A stretch of DNA of 64,000 bases from Bacteroidales bacterium (GCA_016286385.1 JAEESO010000011.1:1-64000); one strand, 5' to 3'. Positions 24,495-33,354 are shown, numbered from the stretch's first letter. Notes: a model not told the origin generated them from the sequence alone. Numbers and translations are program-made.

Positions 24495-25301
24495 ATGTCT
24501 AAAAAAACTATTCTTGCAGTTGCTGTAGCAACTCTTGCACTTGGCCAGGTTGCCAAGGCGCAGACCAACGTTCAGGTGTTTTACGATTTCGCAAAGGATC
24601 GTCAGCACGTAACTACTACCGTGGAAGGTTTCTACGGTGACAACTGGGGTAACACCTTCTTCTTTGTGGATCACGATTTCAACAGTCGTGACAACAACAA
24701 CAAGCTCTATGCTCCCAGCGGAACATATCTTGAGATTGCACGCTGCCTGAATTTCTGGCAGAACGTTCCGGTCCTTGGTGATTTCAGCCTCCAGGTAGAG
24801 TACAACGGCGGTGTCTACAACGGTTACACCATCAACAACGCAGTCCTTGGCGGTATTGATTATTTCCTGCACAGCAGCGACTTCAAGAACACGTTTAACT
24901 TCAAGCTCCTGGGCAAGTATATCCATTACATTGACAATGACCTTGAGGGTAACGCCCGCAGAAGCATTGTTCCTCTCCAGTTCACCTTCGTATGGGGAAT
25001 GCAGGACCTCTTTGGCGTGACCGGTCTCCGTTTCAGCGGTTTTGCCGATTTCTGGTTCGAGAACCACACCGTGTTCAACTGGTCTGACAATCTTGCTCCT
25101 GGTTTAGGTTATCGCGATCCTCTCTCTGCCAAGACCTCTCAGTTTGTGTTCATCTCCGAGCCCCAGATCTGGTACAATGTTGGCCAGCACTTCGGCGTTC
25201 CTAACCTCAATGTCGGCGGCGAGGTAGAGCTCAGCTACGACTTCGGCACGCTCGCCGGTTTCCGCGCACGTCCCTGCGCCGGTATCAAGTGGGTATTCTA
25301 A
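24495..25301 (+). CDS. Tsx-like outer-membrane nucleoside channel (DUF5020-type)
   Basis: 268 residues with an N-terminal signal peptide ending AKAQ. The mature part has regular beta strands alternating aromatic and polar residues (VQVFYDFAKDRQHVTTTVEGF, FADFWFENHTVFNW, VGGEVELSYDFGT) and ends with an aromatic residue (KWVF), as outer-membrane barrels do. It looks like the DUF5020/Tsx nucleoside-specific channel group. Its place between two nucleobase permeases supports a role in nucleoside or base passage across the outer membrane. Function inferred from context and barrel features. Confidence 0.75.
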   Translation: MSKKTILAVAVATLALGQVAKAQTNVQVFYDFAKDRQHVTTTVEGFYGDNWGNTFFFVDHDFNSRDNNNKLYAPSGTYLEIARCLNFWQNVPVLGDFSLQVEYNGGVYNGYTINNAVLGGIDYFLHSSDFKNTFNFKLLGKYIHYIDNDLEGNARRSIVPLQFTFVWGMQDLFGVTGLRFSGFADFWFENHTVFNWSDNLAPGLGYRDPLSAKTSQFVFISEPQIWYNVGQHFGVPNLNVGGEVELSYDFGTLAGFRARPCAGIKWVF

Positions 25302-25318
25302 TATAGGAGGAAAGCCCC

Positions 25319-26650
25319 ATGAAACCTGCATTCGAGAAGCTCTTCGGCTTTGACAGCAAAAAGAACAACGTAAGGACAGAAATCCTTGCCGGTATCACCA
25401 CCTTCCTCACCATGGCCTATATCCTGGCCGTGAACCCTGGAATCTTCAGCGCTCTTCCCGGAATGCCCGCAGGCAGCGTATTCACCGCTACCGCTGTTGC
25501 AGCCATCATCGGTACCCTGGTCATGGCACTCTACGCCAAGAAGCCTTTCGCCCTTGCCCCTGGTATGGGCCTGAATGCCTTCTTCGTGTACACAGTGTGC
25601 CTTGGAATGGGTTACAGCTGGCAGTTTGCACTAACGGCAGTCCTTATTGAAGGTCTCCTTTTCATCGTCCTCACCCTCACCAAGGTGCGCAGCTGGCTGC
25701 TTAACGCCATCCCCGGCACCCTGAAAAAGGCAATCGGTGCCGGTATCGGCCTTTTCATTGCCTTTATCGGCATGCAGAACGCCGGTATCATCGTGAACAA
25801 CGATGCCACTCTGGTTGGCCTCGGCCACATCACGGAGGGTAAGGCTCTCCTTGGCATGATCGGCCTGTTCATCACCGCCGGCCTTGTGATGGCAAAGATC
25901 CGCGGAGGCATCCTCTGGGGTATCCTTGCAACCACCGCACTTGGCCTTATCATCAAGGATCCTGCAACGGGTGAAGCAATCACCAAACTCAGCGGAGTGG
26001 TTTCCCTGCCCGCAAGCGTGGAGCCCATCGCCTTCAAGTTCGAGTGGCACAACATCCTCACCCTGGATATGCTGGTGGTAGTTTTCACATTCCTGTTCAT
26101 CGACATGTTCGACACAATGGGAACCATCATCGGCGTTCATCAGGGAACAGACCTCATCCCGGAAGGCAACCGCAAGGACGACATTCCCGGTATGGAGAAG
26201 ATGTTCCTGGCCGATTCAATCGCCACCGTATGCGGCGCCTGCCTTGGTACTTCCACCACCACCACTTATGTTGAGAGCGCATCCGGAGTAGGTGAGGGCG
26301 GCCGTACCGGCCTTACCGCCTTCTCAACAGCAATCTGCTTTGTCCTGGCACTGTTCTTCAGCCCTCTGTTCCTGGCCATCCCCGGTGCAGCAACGGCTCC
26401 GGCTCTCATAGTGGTTGGTGTCATGATGATGTCTCCTCTGAAGAGCATCCACTGGGAAGACTACTGCAGGGCTATCCCCGCCTTCCTTACCATCATCATG
26501 ATGCCCCTTGCATACAGCATCAGTGACGGTATCCTCATCGGCGTCATCTCTTATGTCCTCTGCCACGTTGTAGCAGGCAAGTTCAAGGAAATCTCCATCA
26601 CCATGTGGATCCTTGCAGCGCTGTTCATCTGCAAATACATATTCATATAA
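25319..26650 (+). CDS. purine permease, AzgA-like NCS2 family
   Basis: 443 residues, 12-14 membrane segments. Motifs: ILAGITTFLTMAYILAVNP, ALAPGMGLNAFFVYTVCLGMG, LFIDMFDTMGTIIGVHQGTDLIPEG and CGACLGTSTTTTYVESASGVGEGGRTG, all diagnostic for AzgA/PbuG adenine-guanine-hypoxanthine permeases. A rare AGGAGG Shine-Dalgarno (25305-25310) lies 8 bp before the ATG, unusual in this phylum. It follows the Tsx-like gene by 17 bp. Ends before two strong terminators. Confidence 0.9.
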   Translation: MKPAFEKLFGFDSKKNNVRTEILAGITTFLTMAYILAVNPGIFSALPGMPAGSVFTATAVAAIIGTLVMALYAKKPFALAPGMGLNAFFVYTVCLGMGYSWQFALTAVLIEGLLFIVLTLTKVRSWLLNAIPGTLKKAIGAGIGLFIAFIGMQNAGIIVNNDATLVGLGHITEGKALLGMIGLFITAGLVMAKIRGGILWGILATTALGLIIKDPATGEAITKLSGVVSLPASVEPIAFKFEWHNILTLDMLVVVFTFLFIDMFDTMGTIIGVHQGTDLIPEGNRKDDIPGMEKMFLADSIATVCGACLGTSTTTTYVESASGVGEGGRTGLTAFSTAICFVLALFFSPLFLAIPGAATAPALIVVGVMMMSPLKSIHWEDYCRAIPAFLTIIMMPLAYSISDGILIGVISYVLCHVVAGKFKEISITMWILAALFICKYIFI

Positions 26651-26694
26651 AATGCAGGTGGTGTGACTTTTTCTGGCACACCACCCGCATTTTT
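26650..26694. terminator. intrinsic terminator (purine permease side)
   Basis: AATGCAGGTGGTGTG (26651-26665) pairs with CACACCACCCGCATT (26677-26691), one mismatch, followed by a T run. It lies directly after the plus-strand stop. Confidence 0.85.
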
Positions 26695-26705
26695 ATGGCT
26701 TTTTT

Positions 26706-26740
26706 GACGGTGATGTGACTTTATTTGTCACATCACCGTC
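26706..26740. terminator. second terminator hairpin between convergent genes
   Basis: GACGGTGATGTGAC (26706-26719) pairs perfectly with GTCACATCACCGTC (26727-26740) around TTTATTT, with short T/A runs outside. It probably serves the minus-strand operon, which ends at 26745. Confidence 0.8.
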
Positions 26741-26744
26741 ACTT

Positions 26745-27080
26745 TTATGCTTCATCCAACTCTTTTGGCATTGTGAACGTTGTACGTTCTACCGGAAGCG
26801 TGAACGCAATTCCGTTGGCGTCAGTGGTGAGACCGCTGTCTTTATAGATGGCCTTCAGGATAGCATCCTTGGAGTCTTCGCTTGCAAGGATGAGGATCAC
26901 TTCCTTATCCGGCTGGATGGTGATGTTGAAGAATTCTTCGGATTCAGGGTTTGCGGAGCCGCGGCCGCGGAGGATGGATCCGCCCCTGGCGCCGGCCTTT
27001 CTGGCTGCAGCCATTACGTTCTGGGAGAATCCTGCATTGACTATGCATACAATCAGTTCAAACTTTCCATTTCCTTCCAT
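26745..27080 (-). CDS. PII-like signalling protein
   Basis: 111 residues. The fold pattern is that of a small PII-like regulator: beta strand KFELIVCIVNAGFSQNVMAAARKAGARGGSILRGRGSAN, then VILILASEDSKDAILKAIYKDSG. The ARGGSI...RGRG segment sits where PII proteins bind nucleotide in the T-loop/B-loop region, but the conserved T-loop Tyr is not evident. It is 1 bp after the stop of another PII-like gene (TAATATG) and in the same transcript as a DUF1538 membrane protein. Probably senses a nucleotide or metabolite and controls that transporter. Confidence 0.75.
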   Translation of the reverse strand: MEGNGKFELIVCIVNAGFSQNVMAAARKAGARGGSILRGRGSANPESEEFFNITIQPDKEVILILASEDSKDAILKAIYKDSGLTTDANGIAFTLPVERTTFTMPKELDEA

Positions 27081-27081
27081 A

Positions 27082-27456
27082 TTATGCTTCCTCCTTTACT
27101 GTAGATTTTTCATTTGCCAAAAAGCCGTATACCATTGTGCCAATTACGCTGGTAAGGCGTACTGTGAATGCAATTCCCTTGTAGGTTTTGCCTTTCTTGA
27201 AGTTTTCCTCCAGTTCTGAGATTATGCCGGATGCTTCGTCGGAGCGTACTATGGCTATGATAAGGGATTTGGGCTTCTCTTCCAGGCCAAGGTACTGCAG
27301 AATGAGGTGCGATGTGCCCTTTGCGGGCATTGTGAACTGAAGGTTTGCCTGATGGGCCTGGATGAGGCTTGAGTAGTACTTGGCTTTCTCGTTGTGCACG
27401 ATGGCCATGAGCATCTCAAGCTTGACCGGGGCTATATTGTGTTTGTTCTCTTCCAT
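27082..27456 (-). CDS. second PII-like protein of the DUF1538 system
   Basis: 124 residues. Layout like the neighbour: KLEMLMAIVHNEKAKYYSSLIQ, then GTSHLILQYLGLEEKPKSLIIAIVRSDEASGIISELEENF. The putative nucleotide-binding region keeps the GTS...GL pattern but lacks the Arg-Gly rich loop of its partner, so the two copies may bind different ligands or form a mixed trimer. Eight bp after the DUF1538 stop. PII-like identity is by pattern, not by a close match. Confidence 0.65.
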   Translation of the reverse strand: MEENKHNIAPVKLEMLMAIVHNEKAKYYSSLIQAHQANLQFTMPAKGTSHLILQYLGLEEKPKSLIIAIVRSDEASGIISELEENFKKGKTYKGIAFTVRLTSVIGTMVYGFLANEKSTVKEEA

Positions 27457-27464
27457 AGGCGGGG

Positions 27465-29009
27465 TTATTCAAAGTAGATGATCTGGTCTTCATCGGCCTT
27501 AAGGATACGGCGCATCCTTATGGTCTTACGGTACTGTACGCTGAGAACGGACTTGAATCCCAGGGACTGGATGGTGATGAGCGGGGTCATGGCCACCATT
27601 GCCACCACGCCAAACGCAAAATCCAGCACCGCCGGGGCTCCCTGCATGGATACGCAGGCGCCGATGACCATGGGTAGGATGAAGCTGGAGGTGAGGGGAC
27701 CGCTGGCTACGCCGCCGGAGTCAAATGCAATGGCGGTGTAGAGCTTGGGCACCATGAATGAGAGACCCAGGGACAGGAGATACCCAGGTACAAGGTAGTA
27801 CAGAAGGGAAAATCCGTAATGGACCCTGAGAAGGGAAAGGCCGATAGAAACGCCCACGCCAATTGAAAGGGCCATCATCATCTGCCTCTTCGAGACCTCC
27901 CCGCCGGTGATTTCCTCCACCTGCTTGTTCAGAACCTGCACGGCAGGCTCTGCCAGCACCACCACATTACCAAGGACAAAGGCGAAGCCGATCATTATCC
28001 AGTGATTATGTGCGGCGAGCTGGGTGCCAAGTTTGAATCCTATGGGCATGAAGGCAAGTTCTACGGCCGATAGGAAGAGCACAAGGCCGATAAACGTGTA
28101 TGTTATGCCCATAAGGATCTGGAAGAGCTTGCTCCAGGGGAGTTTCAGGATAGCGGCCTGGATTATTATGAACACGAACACCACCAGGAACAGCGACACC
28201 GCCACGCTCCACATCTTCTCCTTGAAAAGGCCCAGTACTCCGTTATCAAGGATTCCTTCCATGGAGTAATCCGGGATGGCGAAAGACAGGCTCCCTTCAG
28301 AGAACATGGACAGGGCCAGAACCGCTATGATAGGGCCGACGGAACAAAGTGCTATAAGGCCGAAGCTGTTTTCAGATGCGCCGCGGCCGCCTATAGTCAT
28401 TGCTATACCCACACCTATGGCCATAAGGAAGGGGACCGTGATGGGGCCGGTGGTAACGCCGCCGGAGTCGAAGGACAGGGACAGCATGGAACCACGGCCC
28501 TGGTCTATGAGCACTGCCGCCAGGCAGAAAAGGGCCATGTAGCCATAAAGGAGGAGACTTGTAAGGTCACCGTGGAAGATTATCTTGATTACTCCCAGCA
28601 TGAGCATAAGGCCAACTCCTACGCCCACGGTGGCTATAAGGACTGTGCCGTTCATAATGGAGCTAACCTGCTCTGCAAGCACCGCAAGGTCAGGTTCCGC
28701 TATTGTGATGAGGGCCCCCATCACAAATGCAACGCCTATGAGGATGCCCATCCTCTTTGACTTGGTGAGGCCTTCCCCGATGTACTGGCCCATGGGGGTC
28801 ATGGCCATATCGGCCCCAAGATTGAAAAGGCCGATACCAAGGATGAGCATCAGGGCTCCCGCTACGAAGACGTTGAGCTCCTTCAAGGGGATGTCCACCC
28901 AGGGGGTGAGTGAGAGCGCCACTACAAGAACGCTTACAGGGAGGACAGACAGAAGGGATTCCTTCAGTTTGCTCCCAAGCGAAGTTAATATGTAGCGGAA
29001 TGCAAGCAT
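27465..29009 (-). CDS. duplicated DUF1538 membrane protein
   Basis: 514 residues, about 12-14 hydrophobic segments in two homologous halves. The halves share ITIAEPDLAVLAEQV (residues 102-116) with VVLAEPAVQVLNKQV (351-365), and FDSGGVTTGPITVPF (180-194) with FDSGGVASGPLTSSF (429-443). Both pairs are offset by exactly 249 residues, showing a gene-internal duplication. The DSGGV and AEP motifs may line a transport path. The family is uncharacterised as far as I recall and is known to neighbour PII-like genes. It overlaps the GT4 stop by 1 bp (TAATG), so translation is coupled. Probably an inner-membrane transporter; substrate unknown. Confidence 0.8.
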   Translation of the reverse strand: MLAFRYILTSLGSKLKESLLSVLPVSVLVVALSLTPWVDIPLKELNVFVAGALMLILGIGLFNLGADMAMTPMGQYIGEGLTKSKRMGILIGVAFVMGALITIAEPDLAVLAEQVSSIMNGTVLIATVGVGVGLMLMLGVIKIIFHGDLTSLLLYGYMALFCLAAVLIDQGRGSMLSLSFDSGGVTTGPITVPFLMAIGVGIAMTIGGRGASENSFGLIALCSVGPIIAVLALSMFSEGSLSFAIPDYSMEGILDNGVLGLFKEKMWSVAVSLFLVVFVFIIIQAAILKLPWSKLFQILMGITYTFIGLVLFLSAVELAFMPIGFKLGTQLAAHNHWIMIGFAFVLGNVVVLAEPAVQVLNKQVEEITGGEVSKRQMMMALSIGVGVSIGLSLLRVHYGFSLLYYLVPGYLLSLGLSFMVPKLYTAIAFDSGGVASGPLTSSFILPMVIGACVSMQGAPAVLDFAFGVVAMVAMTPLITIQSLGFKSVLSVQYRKTIRMRRILKADEDQIIYFE

Positions 29010-30181
29010 TATTTACCTTTGTTTTCCTCTATGGCCTTCTCAAACATTGCGGTGAGCCTTTTGATGGTCTTCTCCATGCTGAATTTGTCAAGGCGTGCTG
29101 CGTGGGCAAAACCGGATTCCCAGCGCTCCTGGGGCCTGTCCAGCCAATAATCTATGCGGTGGGCAAGGGCTTCCGGATTCTTGGCTGGGAAGAGGTTCTT
29201 CCTTGAAACCACAAACTGGGAGGTTCCGGTTACCGGACCTTCCGCTATGATGGGCATTGCGGCCTGCTGGATGGCCTCCATGATGGAGAGGCCTTCCACC
29301 TCTATGAATGCGCAGTGGATGCACATGTCGGAAGTGGCGGCAAGATTCCTGAGACCGTCACGGTCCAGGAAGAAGAACTGGGGATCATATCCTACAACGC
29401 CGTCTTCATACAGCTTGTGGGCTTTTTTCTTTATGTCTTCTTCCTTAAGGCCGGTTCCTGCAAACTGGAGCTGGATGCGCTTTGCATACTTGGAGTATTT
29501 CATGGCTTCCAGCAGCGTGTACTGGTCCTTTTCTATGGAAAGGCGGCCGATACACACAACCTTGAAGGGCCTTGAAGGGTCAAGGTAATCTTCCGGGGGA
29601 GTGAGCGGACGGATGCATTTGTCCGGGATGATACCGTTGGAGATATGGAGGAGCTGACTTGTGAAATGATAGCGCCTCAGGCGGTCCTGGACGTTCTGGG
29701 TGGGACACTGCACATAGCTGCAGTGGTTGAAAGTGAGGTCTCTCCAGCTTCTCAGGATACGGCGGTTGAGGCCCTTCCAGCGAAGGGCGGGGCCATATGC
29801 CATGGTGATGTTCTCCGGGTGCAGGTGGTATGTGCCTGTGATGGGCTTACCCAGTTTCTCGCAGATCTTGATCATCCTGTCCTGGATCACGAAAGGCTCC
29901 TCAAGATGGATTACATCGGCCCATTTTGCGGCCTCTTCCATAAGCGGGAGGTTGCTCTGGGCAAAATGATAGCCGTTGCCGGTTATAAGGAAATCCAAAA
30001 ATGGGAATTTGTAGTCCTCAAGGAGATAATCAGGCTGGGGACCGTCCGGGTTGTGATTGGGGCCGGAAAGGACTCTTACATCCTGCCCGGCTTTCTTAAG
30101 GTATTCTACTGTGCGCCTTGCCGAAGCTGAAAGCCCGTTTCCGGTGGCGTAGTAATTATTTACGACAAATAGGATTTTCAT
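29009..30181 (-). CDS. family 4 glycosyltransferase
   Basis: 390 residues, GT-B fold. It opens MKILFVVNNYYATGNGLSASARRTVEYLKKAG, a typical GT4 donor-site loop. The C-terminal half contains VVCIGRLSIEKDQYTLLEAM and the E-X7-E motif VEVEGLSIMEAIQQA (acid residues in the usual positions). A cytoplasmic or membrane-associated sugar transferase, possibly to a lipid acceptor. It sits between a PCMD-domain protein gene (3 bp gap) and DUF1538 in the same transcript, a grouping without an obvious pathway. Confidence 0.88.
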   Translation of the reverse strand: MKILFVVNNYYATGNGLSASARRTVEYLKKAGQDVRVLSGPNHNPDGPQPDYLLEDYKFPFLDFLITGNGYHFAQSNLPLMEEAAKWADVIHLEEPFVIQDRMIKICEKLGKPITGTYHLHPENITMAYGPALRWKGLNRRILRSWRDLTFNHCSYVQCPTQNVQDRLRRYHFTSQLLHISNGIIPDKCIRPLTPPEDYLDPSRPFKVVCIGRLSIEKDQYTLLEAMKYSKYAKRIQLQFAGTGLKEEDIKKKAHKLYEDGVVGYDPQFFFLDRDGLRNLAATSDMCIHCAFIEVEGLSIMEAIQQAAMPIIAEGPVTGTSQFVVSRKNLFPAKNPEALAHRIDYWLDRPQERWESGFAHAARLDKFSMEKTIKRLTAMFEKAIEENKGK

Positions 30182-30184
30182 AGT

Positions 30185-30943
30185 TTAATAGTTCAGCTTA
30201 AGCTCGTCAAGGTACATCACGCTGCCGGTGCTGCCAGTATACTGCTGTGCGTAACGGCTGGAGGATGCAGAGATGACGATGTTGGATGGTGTGTGGTCAT
30301 TAAGGTACTGAATGGGAATCTCAAAGCGGATGTACCCGCCGGTGTCCTCCTTGAAAAACATTACTCCATGACCTACAGTGCCGGGGTAATTAGCACCCTG
30401 CTCTGTCTTGAACTTCTCATCAGTTGAGTCTACGATCTCCAGATCCTTGCCTTCCCTGAGGGATACCTCTATTTTGGCGTTGTCCATTGTGCCGATGTAG
30501 CGCTGCATACCCTTTGAAGCTACATCAATCCTGCCGGGTATATAATGAATGTATCCGGAGAGGCTTTTGGGACGGCCCGTAAAGGGAACGCCCATCTGGA
30601 TCTTTGCCCCGGACATTTTCACTATCTTGAGAAATTTACCCGTATAGATGGTTCCGGCAACAAGGATTCCAAGAGTCTGTTTAGTTTCCACCTTCACAGC
30701 GGCTTTTCCTGGCCCGGAAACGGCTACGTGCTCATATTCCGGTGTTGCTCCGTTAATGCCGAACATGCTGAGACCATGGTTTGCAGTGTCCCAGGTTGTG
30801 GTTTGGCTGTCCTTGGGGTAGGGGTTCCAGCATCCGTTTTTCTTTGACCACTGGTCAAAACCCATATTGGGGAGCTGCTGGGCTTCCGCGGAGATGCCGG
30901 CAATGGTGATTGCCAGTGACAGAATGATATGGCGGATTCTCAT
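30185..30943 (-). CDS. PCMD-domain secreted protein
   Basis: 252 residues with a signal peptide ending AEA. Shows the PCMD pattern (putative carbohydrate metabolism domain): NMGFDQW, KAAVKVETKQTLGILVAGTIYTGKF, GVPFTGRPKSLSGYIHYIPG and the closing YLDELKLNY. This beta-sandwich domain is common in outer-membrane proteins of this phylum. ATGA overlap with the esterase gene, so the two are cotranslated. Function unknown; surface location likely. Confidence 0.75.
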   Translation of the reverse strand: MRIRHIILSLAITIAGISAEAQQLPNMGFDQWSKKNGCWNPYPKDSQTTTWDTANHGLSMFGINGATPEYEHVAVSGPGKAAVKVETKQTLGILVAGTIYTGKFLKIVKMSGAKIQMGVPFTGRPKSLSGYIHYIPGRIDVASKGMQRYIGTMDNAKIEVSLREGKDLEIVDSTDEKFKTEQGANYPGTVGHGVMFFKEDTGGYIRFEIPIQYLNDHTPSNIVISASSSRYAQQYTGSTGSVMYLDELKLNY

Positions 30944-31830
30944 TTGAAAAGCTTCTGGAACATATCCTTGTATTCCTGGGTCCAGCCATCCGGCCAGTCA
31001 TGGGAACCGGGATATTTTGTGTAACTGTGGGCGTAGCCTTTGCGGGTGAGCCTGCGATGGAACTTCAGGGTTGAGGGGCGGGTAATGTCCCACTTGCCGG
31101 CATAAAGGTAGTACCCGGAAGGAGGGAGTTCCCGGAACTGGGTGTCCAGTTTTTCCTTGAAATTACCGTAGAAGGCCTGGTTGTAGGCGTGATTCTTTCC
31201 CGTAGCCCAGAAATATGGGGACATGGCGCAGATATAGCCGAAGATATCCGGATAATTAGCGCCGAAGTATATGCTCTGGTAGCCTCCAATGGACAGACCG
31301 GCAATTGCCCTGTGGTCTTTGTCGGGGATTGTGCGGTAGAGGCTGTCGGTGAGCATCACAACGTCATGCACAAAGGACCATTCGGCCTTGCCGTCAACCT
31401 CCCAGATGGATTCAAAGGCGTTTTTTGCACGGCCGCCGGCATAATCTTCATCGTCGTTGTACTGGTTGATGTTGGGCATCACAATTATGCAGTGCTCCGC
31501 CTTCCCTTCACGCCAGAGGCTGTCTGTGCTCTTGTAAACCTCCCCGAACCTTATCCAGGAAGTTTCATAGCCGCGGGCACCGTGAAGAAGATACAGGACA
31601 GGATACCTTTCTCCGGAGGTGTAATAATCCTTTGGAAGATACACTATCATCCTCCTGTGGGTGGGACCGGTTACGCTGCACTCATACTGCACCTCTTCCA
31701 CTAATCCTTCTGGCTGATAATTCCTTATGGCCGGACCGGCAAGATACAGCTCACTGGATTTATTAATAACAGGAATGCTGGCGCAAGATGATAACGCCAG
31801 CATTCCCACTACGGGAATTATCCGTAAAAT
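30940..31830 (-). CDS. secreted lipoprotein esterase (alpha/beta hydrolase, esterase D/CE1-like)
   Basis: 296 residues if read from the ATT at 31830. The signal peptide and lipobox LALSSC (MLRIIPVVGMLALSSC) need this start; the first ATG (31803) leaves only MLALSSC before the Cys. GTG at 31809 is also possible. The catalytic fold is clear: YPVLYLLHG (oxyanion), GLSIGGYQS (nucleophile Ser), and a C-terminal SHDW His. Resembles feruloyl or other carbohydrate esterases. It is 1 bp after the yebC stop. Likely deacylates a surface or extracellular glycan. Confidence 0.8.
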   Translation of the reverse strand: MLRIIPVVGMLALSSCASIPVINKSSELYLAGPAIRNYQPEGLVEEVQYECSVTGPTHRRMIVYLPKDYYTSGERYPVLYLLHGARGYETSWIRFGEVYKSTDSLWREGKAEHCIIVMPNINQYNDDEDYAGGRAKNAFESIWEVDGKAEWSFVHDVVMLTDSLYRTIPDKDHRAIAGLSIGGYQSIYFGANYPDIFGYICAMSPYFWATGKNHAYNQAFYGNFKEKLDTQFRELPPSGYYLYAGKWDITRPSTLKFHRRLTRKGYAHSYTKYPGSHDWPDGWTQEYKDMFQKLFK

Positions 31831-31831
31831 A

Positions 31832-32590
31832 TTACTCGGCCTCAGGTGCAAGGGTGGTGTAAACGTTGGTGACGTCTTCATCGTCCTCAAGGAGGCCGGT
31901 GAGTTTGTCAAGAGTTGCGCGCTGCTCCGCGGTAACTTCCTTGAGATCCACGTTGGGAATTTGCTCAAAGCCGCCGGAAACCAGTTCATAACCCTTTTCC
32001 TCAATGTACTTTTGGATTTGGCCGTAAGCGGTGTAGTCTCCGTAGATGGAGATTTCCACGTGCACGTTTTCGTCCTCGTCCTCCACTTCCTGCTTGAAGA
32101 CTTCCTCTGCGCCGAAGTCAATGAGCTCAAGCTCAAGTTCATCTGTATCGATGGGCTTTGCAGGGTCTTCCTTGATGCGGAATACGCACTTGTGGTCAAA
32201 CATGAAGGCCACGCTGCCGCTGGTCTGGAGGGAGCCGCCGCACTTTGTGAAGTAACTGCGGACATTGGCCACGGTGCGGGTGTTGTTGTCCGTTGCGGCC
32301 TCTACGAGGTAAGCGATGCCGAAGGGGCCGAATCCTTCGTAGACCAGTTCCTTGAAGTCTCCGGTCTTGGCTTCAGTTGCCTTCTTGATGGCGCGCTCGA
32401 TGTTCTCCTTTGGCATCTGCTCTGCCTTTGCCTCTGCGATGAGGGCACGGAGACGGGGGTTACCTGTTACCTCTGCGCCACCCTGCTTGACGGCGATGGT
32501 GATTTCCTTTCCAAGTTTTGTGAAGGTTTTGGCCATGTGGCCCCAACGCTTCATCTTGCGTTCCTTGCGGAATTCAAAAGCTCTTCCCAT
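31832..32590 (-). CDS. yebC: YebC/PmpR-family translation or transcription factor
   Basis: 252 residues from MGRAFEFRKERKMKRWGHMAKTFTKLGKEI, the standard family start (an upstream in-frame codon is rejected because it adds unrelated residues). GGSLQTSGSVAFMF and the acidic GLLEDDEDVTNVYTTL end are typical. Family members help ribosomes pass polyproline stretches or act as DNA-binding regulators. It is translated from a TAATATG junction with the TPR gene. The cytoplasmic position contrasts with the secreted downstream genes. Confidence 0.93.
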   Translation of the reverse strand: MGRAFEFRKERKMKRWGHMAKTFTKLGKEITIAVKQGGAEVTGNPRLRALIAEAKAEQMPKENIERAIKKATEAKTGDFKELVYEGFGPFGIAYLVEAATDNNTRTVANVRSYFTKCGGSLQTSGSVAFMFDHKCVFRIKEDPAKPIDTDELELELIDFGAEEVFKQEVEDEDENVHVEISIYGDYTAYGQIQKYIEEKGYELVSGGFEQIPNVDLKEVTAEQRATLDKLTGLLEDDEDVTNVYTTLAPEAE

Positions 32591-32591
32591 A

Positions 32592-33269
32592 TTATTCTGC
32601 AGTTTGGATACGGCTGATGTACTTGTCAATCTCCATGGCCTCAGGGGCAGACATCCACTTTTCCTTGATGGTCTTGTAGAAGGAGAGTGCCTTTGCGGAG
32701 TCTCCGGCAGCCTCTGCGGCGATACCGGCCTTCAGGAGGTATGAAGCAGCAAAGGCATTGTCTGTGGTCTTTGCGGCTTTCTCATACCAGGAAATGGCCT
32801 CTGAATAGTTCTCAAGCTCTACCAGTGCGTCTCCGATGCATGCCTGGGCACGGCCTGCGAGTATGGGATCTTCACCCTTGTATTTCTTGAGGAGGGCGAT
32901 AGCGTCCTCATACTGGGCGGTCTGGAGCTTTGCTACGCCGCCGTACATGTAGACGGCCTGGCCAGCCTTTGCACCGTACTTGTCAATGATTTCCTCAAAA
33001 CCGGGATAGTTGTCATCTCCCTCAAGGGCAAGCTGATACTCACCGGCCTGGAACCAGCGCTCTGCCTGGGCCATCTGCTCAGTGGCCTCTTTTTTCTGGG
33101 GCTGAAGGATGAAACGGTTGTATGCGAGGACGCAGAGGGCAATTACAAGCACCGCTGCTACGCATCCGTAAATCAGTTTACCATTCTCCTTGAAGAAAAC
33201 TTCTGCTTTGGAAACCGCTTCCGCTACGTTCTGCTGGCGGATTTCCTCTTCTTTAGTGATTTTTGCCAT
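32592..33269 (-). CDS. membrane-anchored TPR protein
   Basis: 225 residues. One transmembrane segment, LIYGCVAAVLVIALCVLAYNRF (about 32-53), is followed by an extracytoplasmic domain of four TPR-like repeats (ALEGDDNYPGFEEII, AVYMYGGVAKLQTAQYEDAI, AQACIGDALVELENYSEAI, ASYLLKAGIAAEAAGDSAKAL). Resembles YfgM-type proteins, which act as periplasmic chaperone scaffolds. First gene of the eight-gene minus-strand operon that runs to 26745. Divergent from recF with a heptamer ATCGGCC copy at 33312 between them. Confidence 0.82.
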   Translation of the reverse strand: MAKITKEEEIRQQNVAEAVSKAEVFFKENGKLIYGCVAAVLVIALCVLAYNRFILQPQKKEATEQMAQAERWFQAGEYQLALEGDDNYPGFEEIIDKYGAKAGQAVYMYGGVAKLQTAQYEDAIALLKKYKGEDPILAGRAQACIGDALVELENYSEAISWYEKAAKTTDNAFAASYLLKAGIAAEAAGDSAKALSFYKTIKEKWMSAPEAMEIDKYISRIQTAE

Positions 33270-33346
33270 AATTTATTTTGTCTTGTTTATTATCAAATAG
33301 TACCGGCGTAGGGCCGATTAAGCCTGCAAATTTACGAAATAATTTA

Positions 33347-33354
33347 TATATTTG
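33347..33354 (+). promoter_or_regulatory. recF -7 element
   Basis: TATATTTG lies 21 bp before the recF start (33376). No clear TTG lies 19-20 bp upstream, so the -33 element is weak. Confidence 0.5.
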
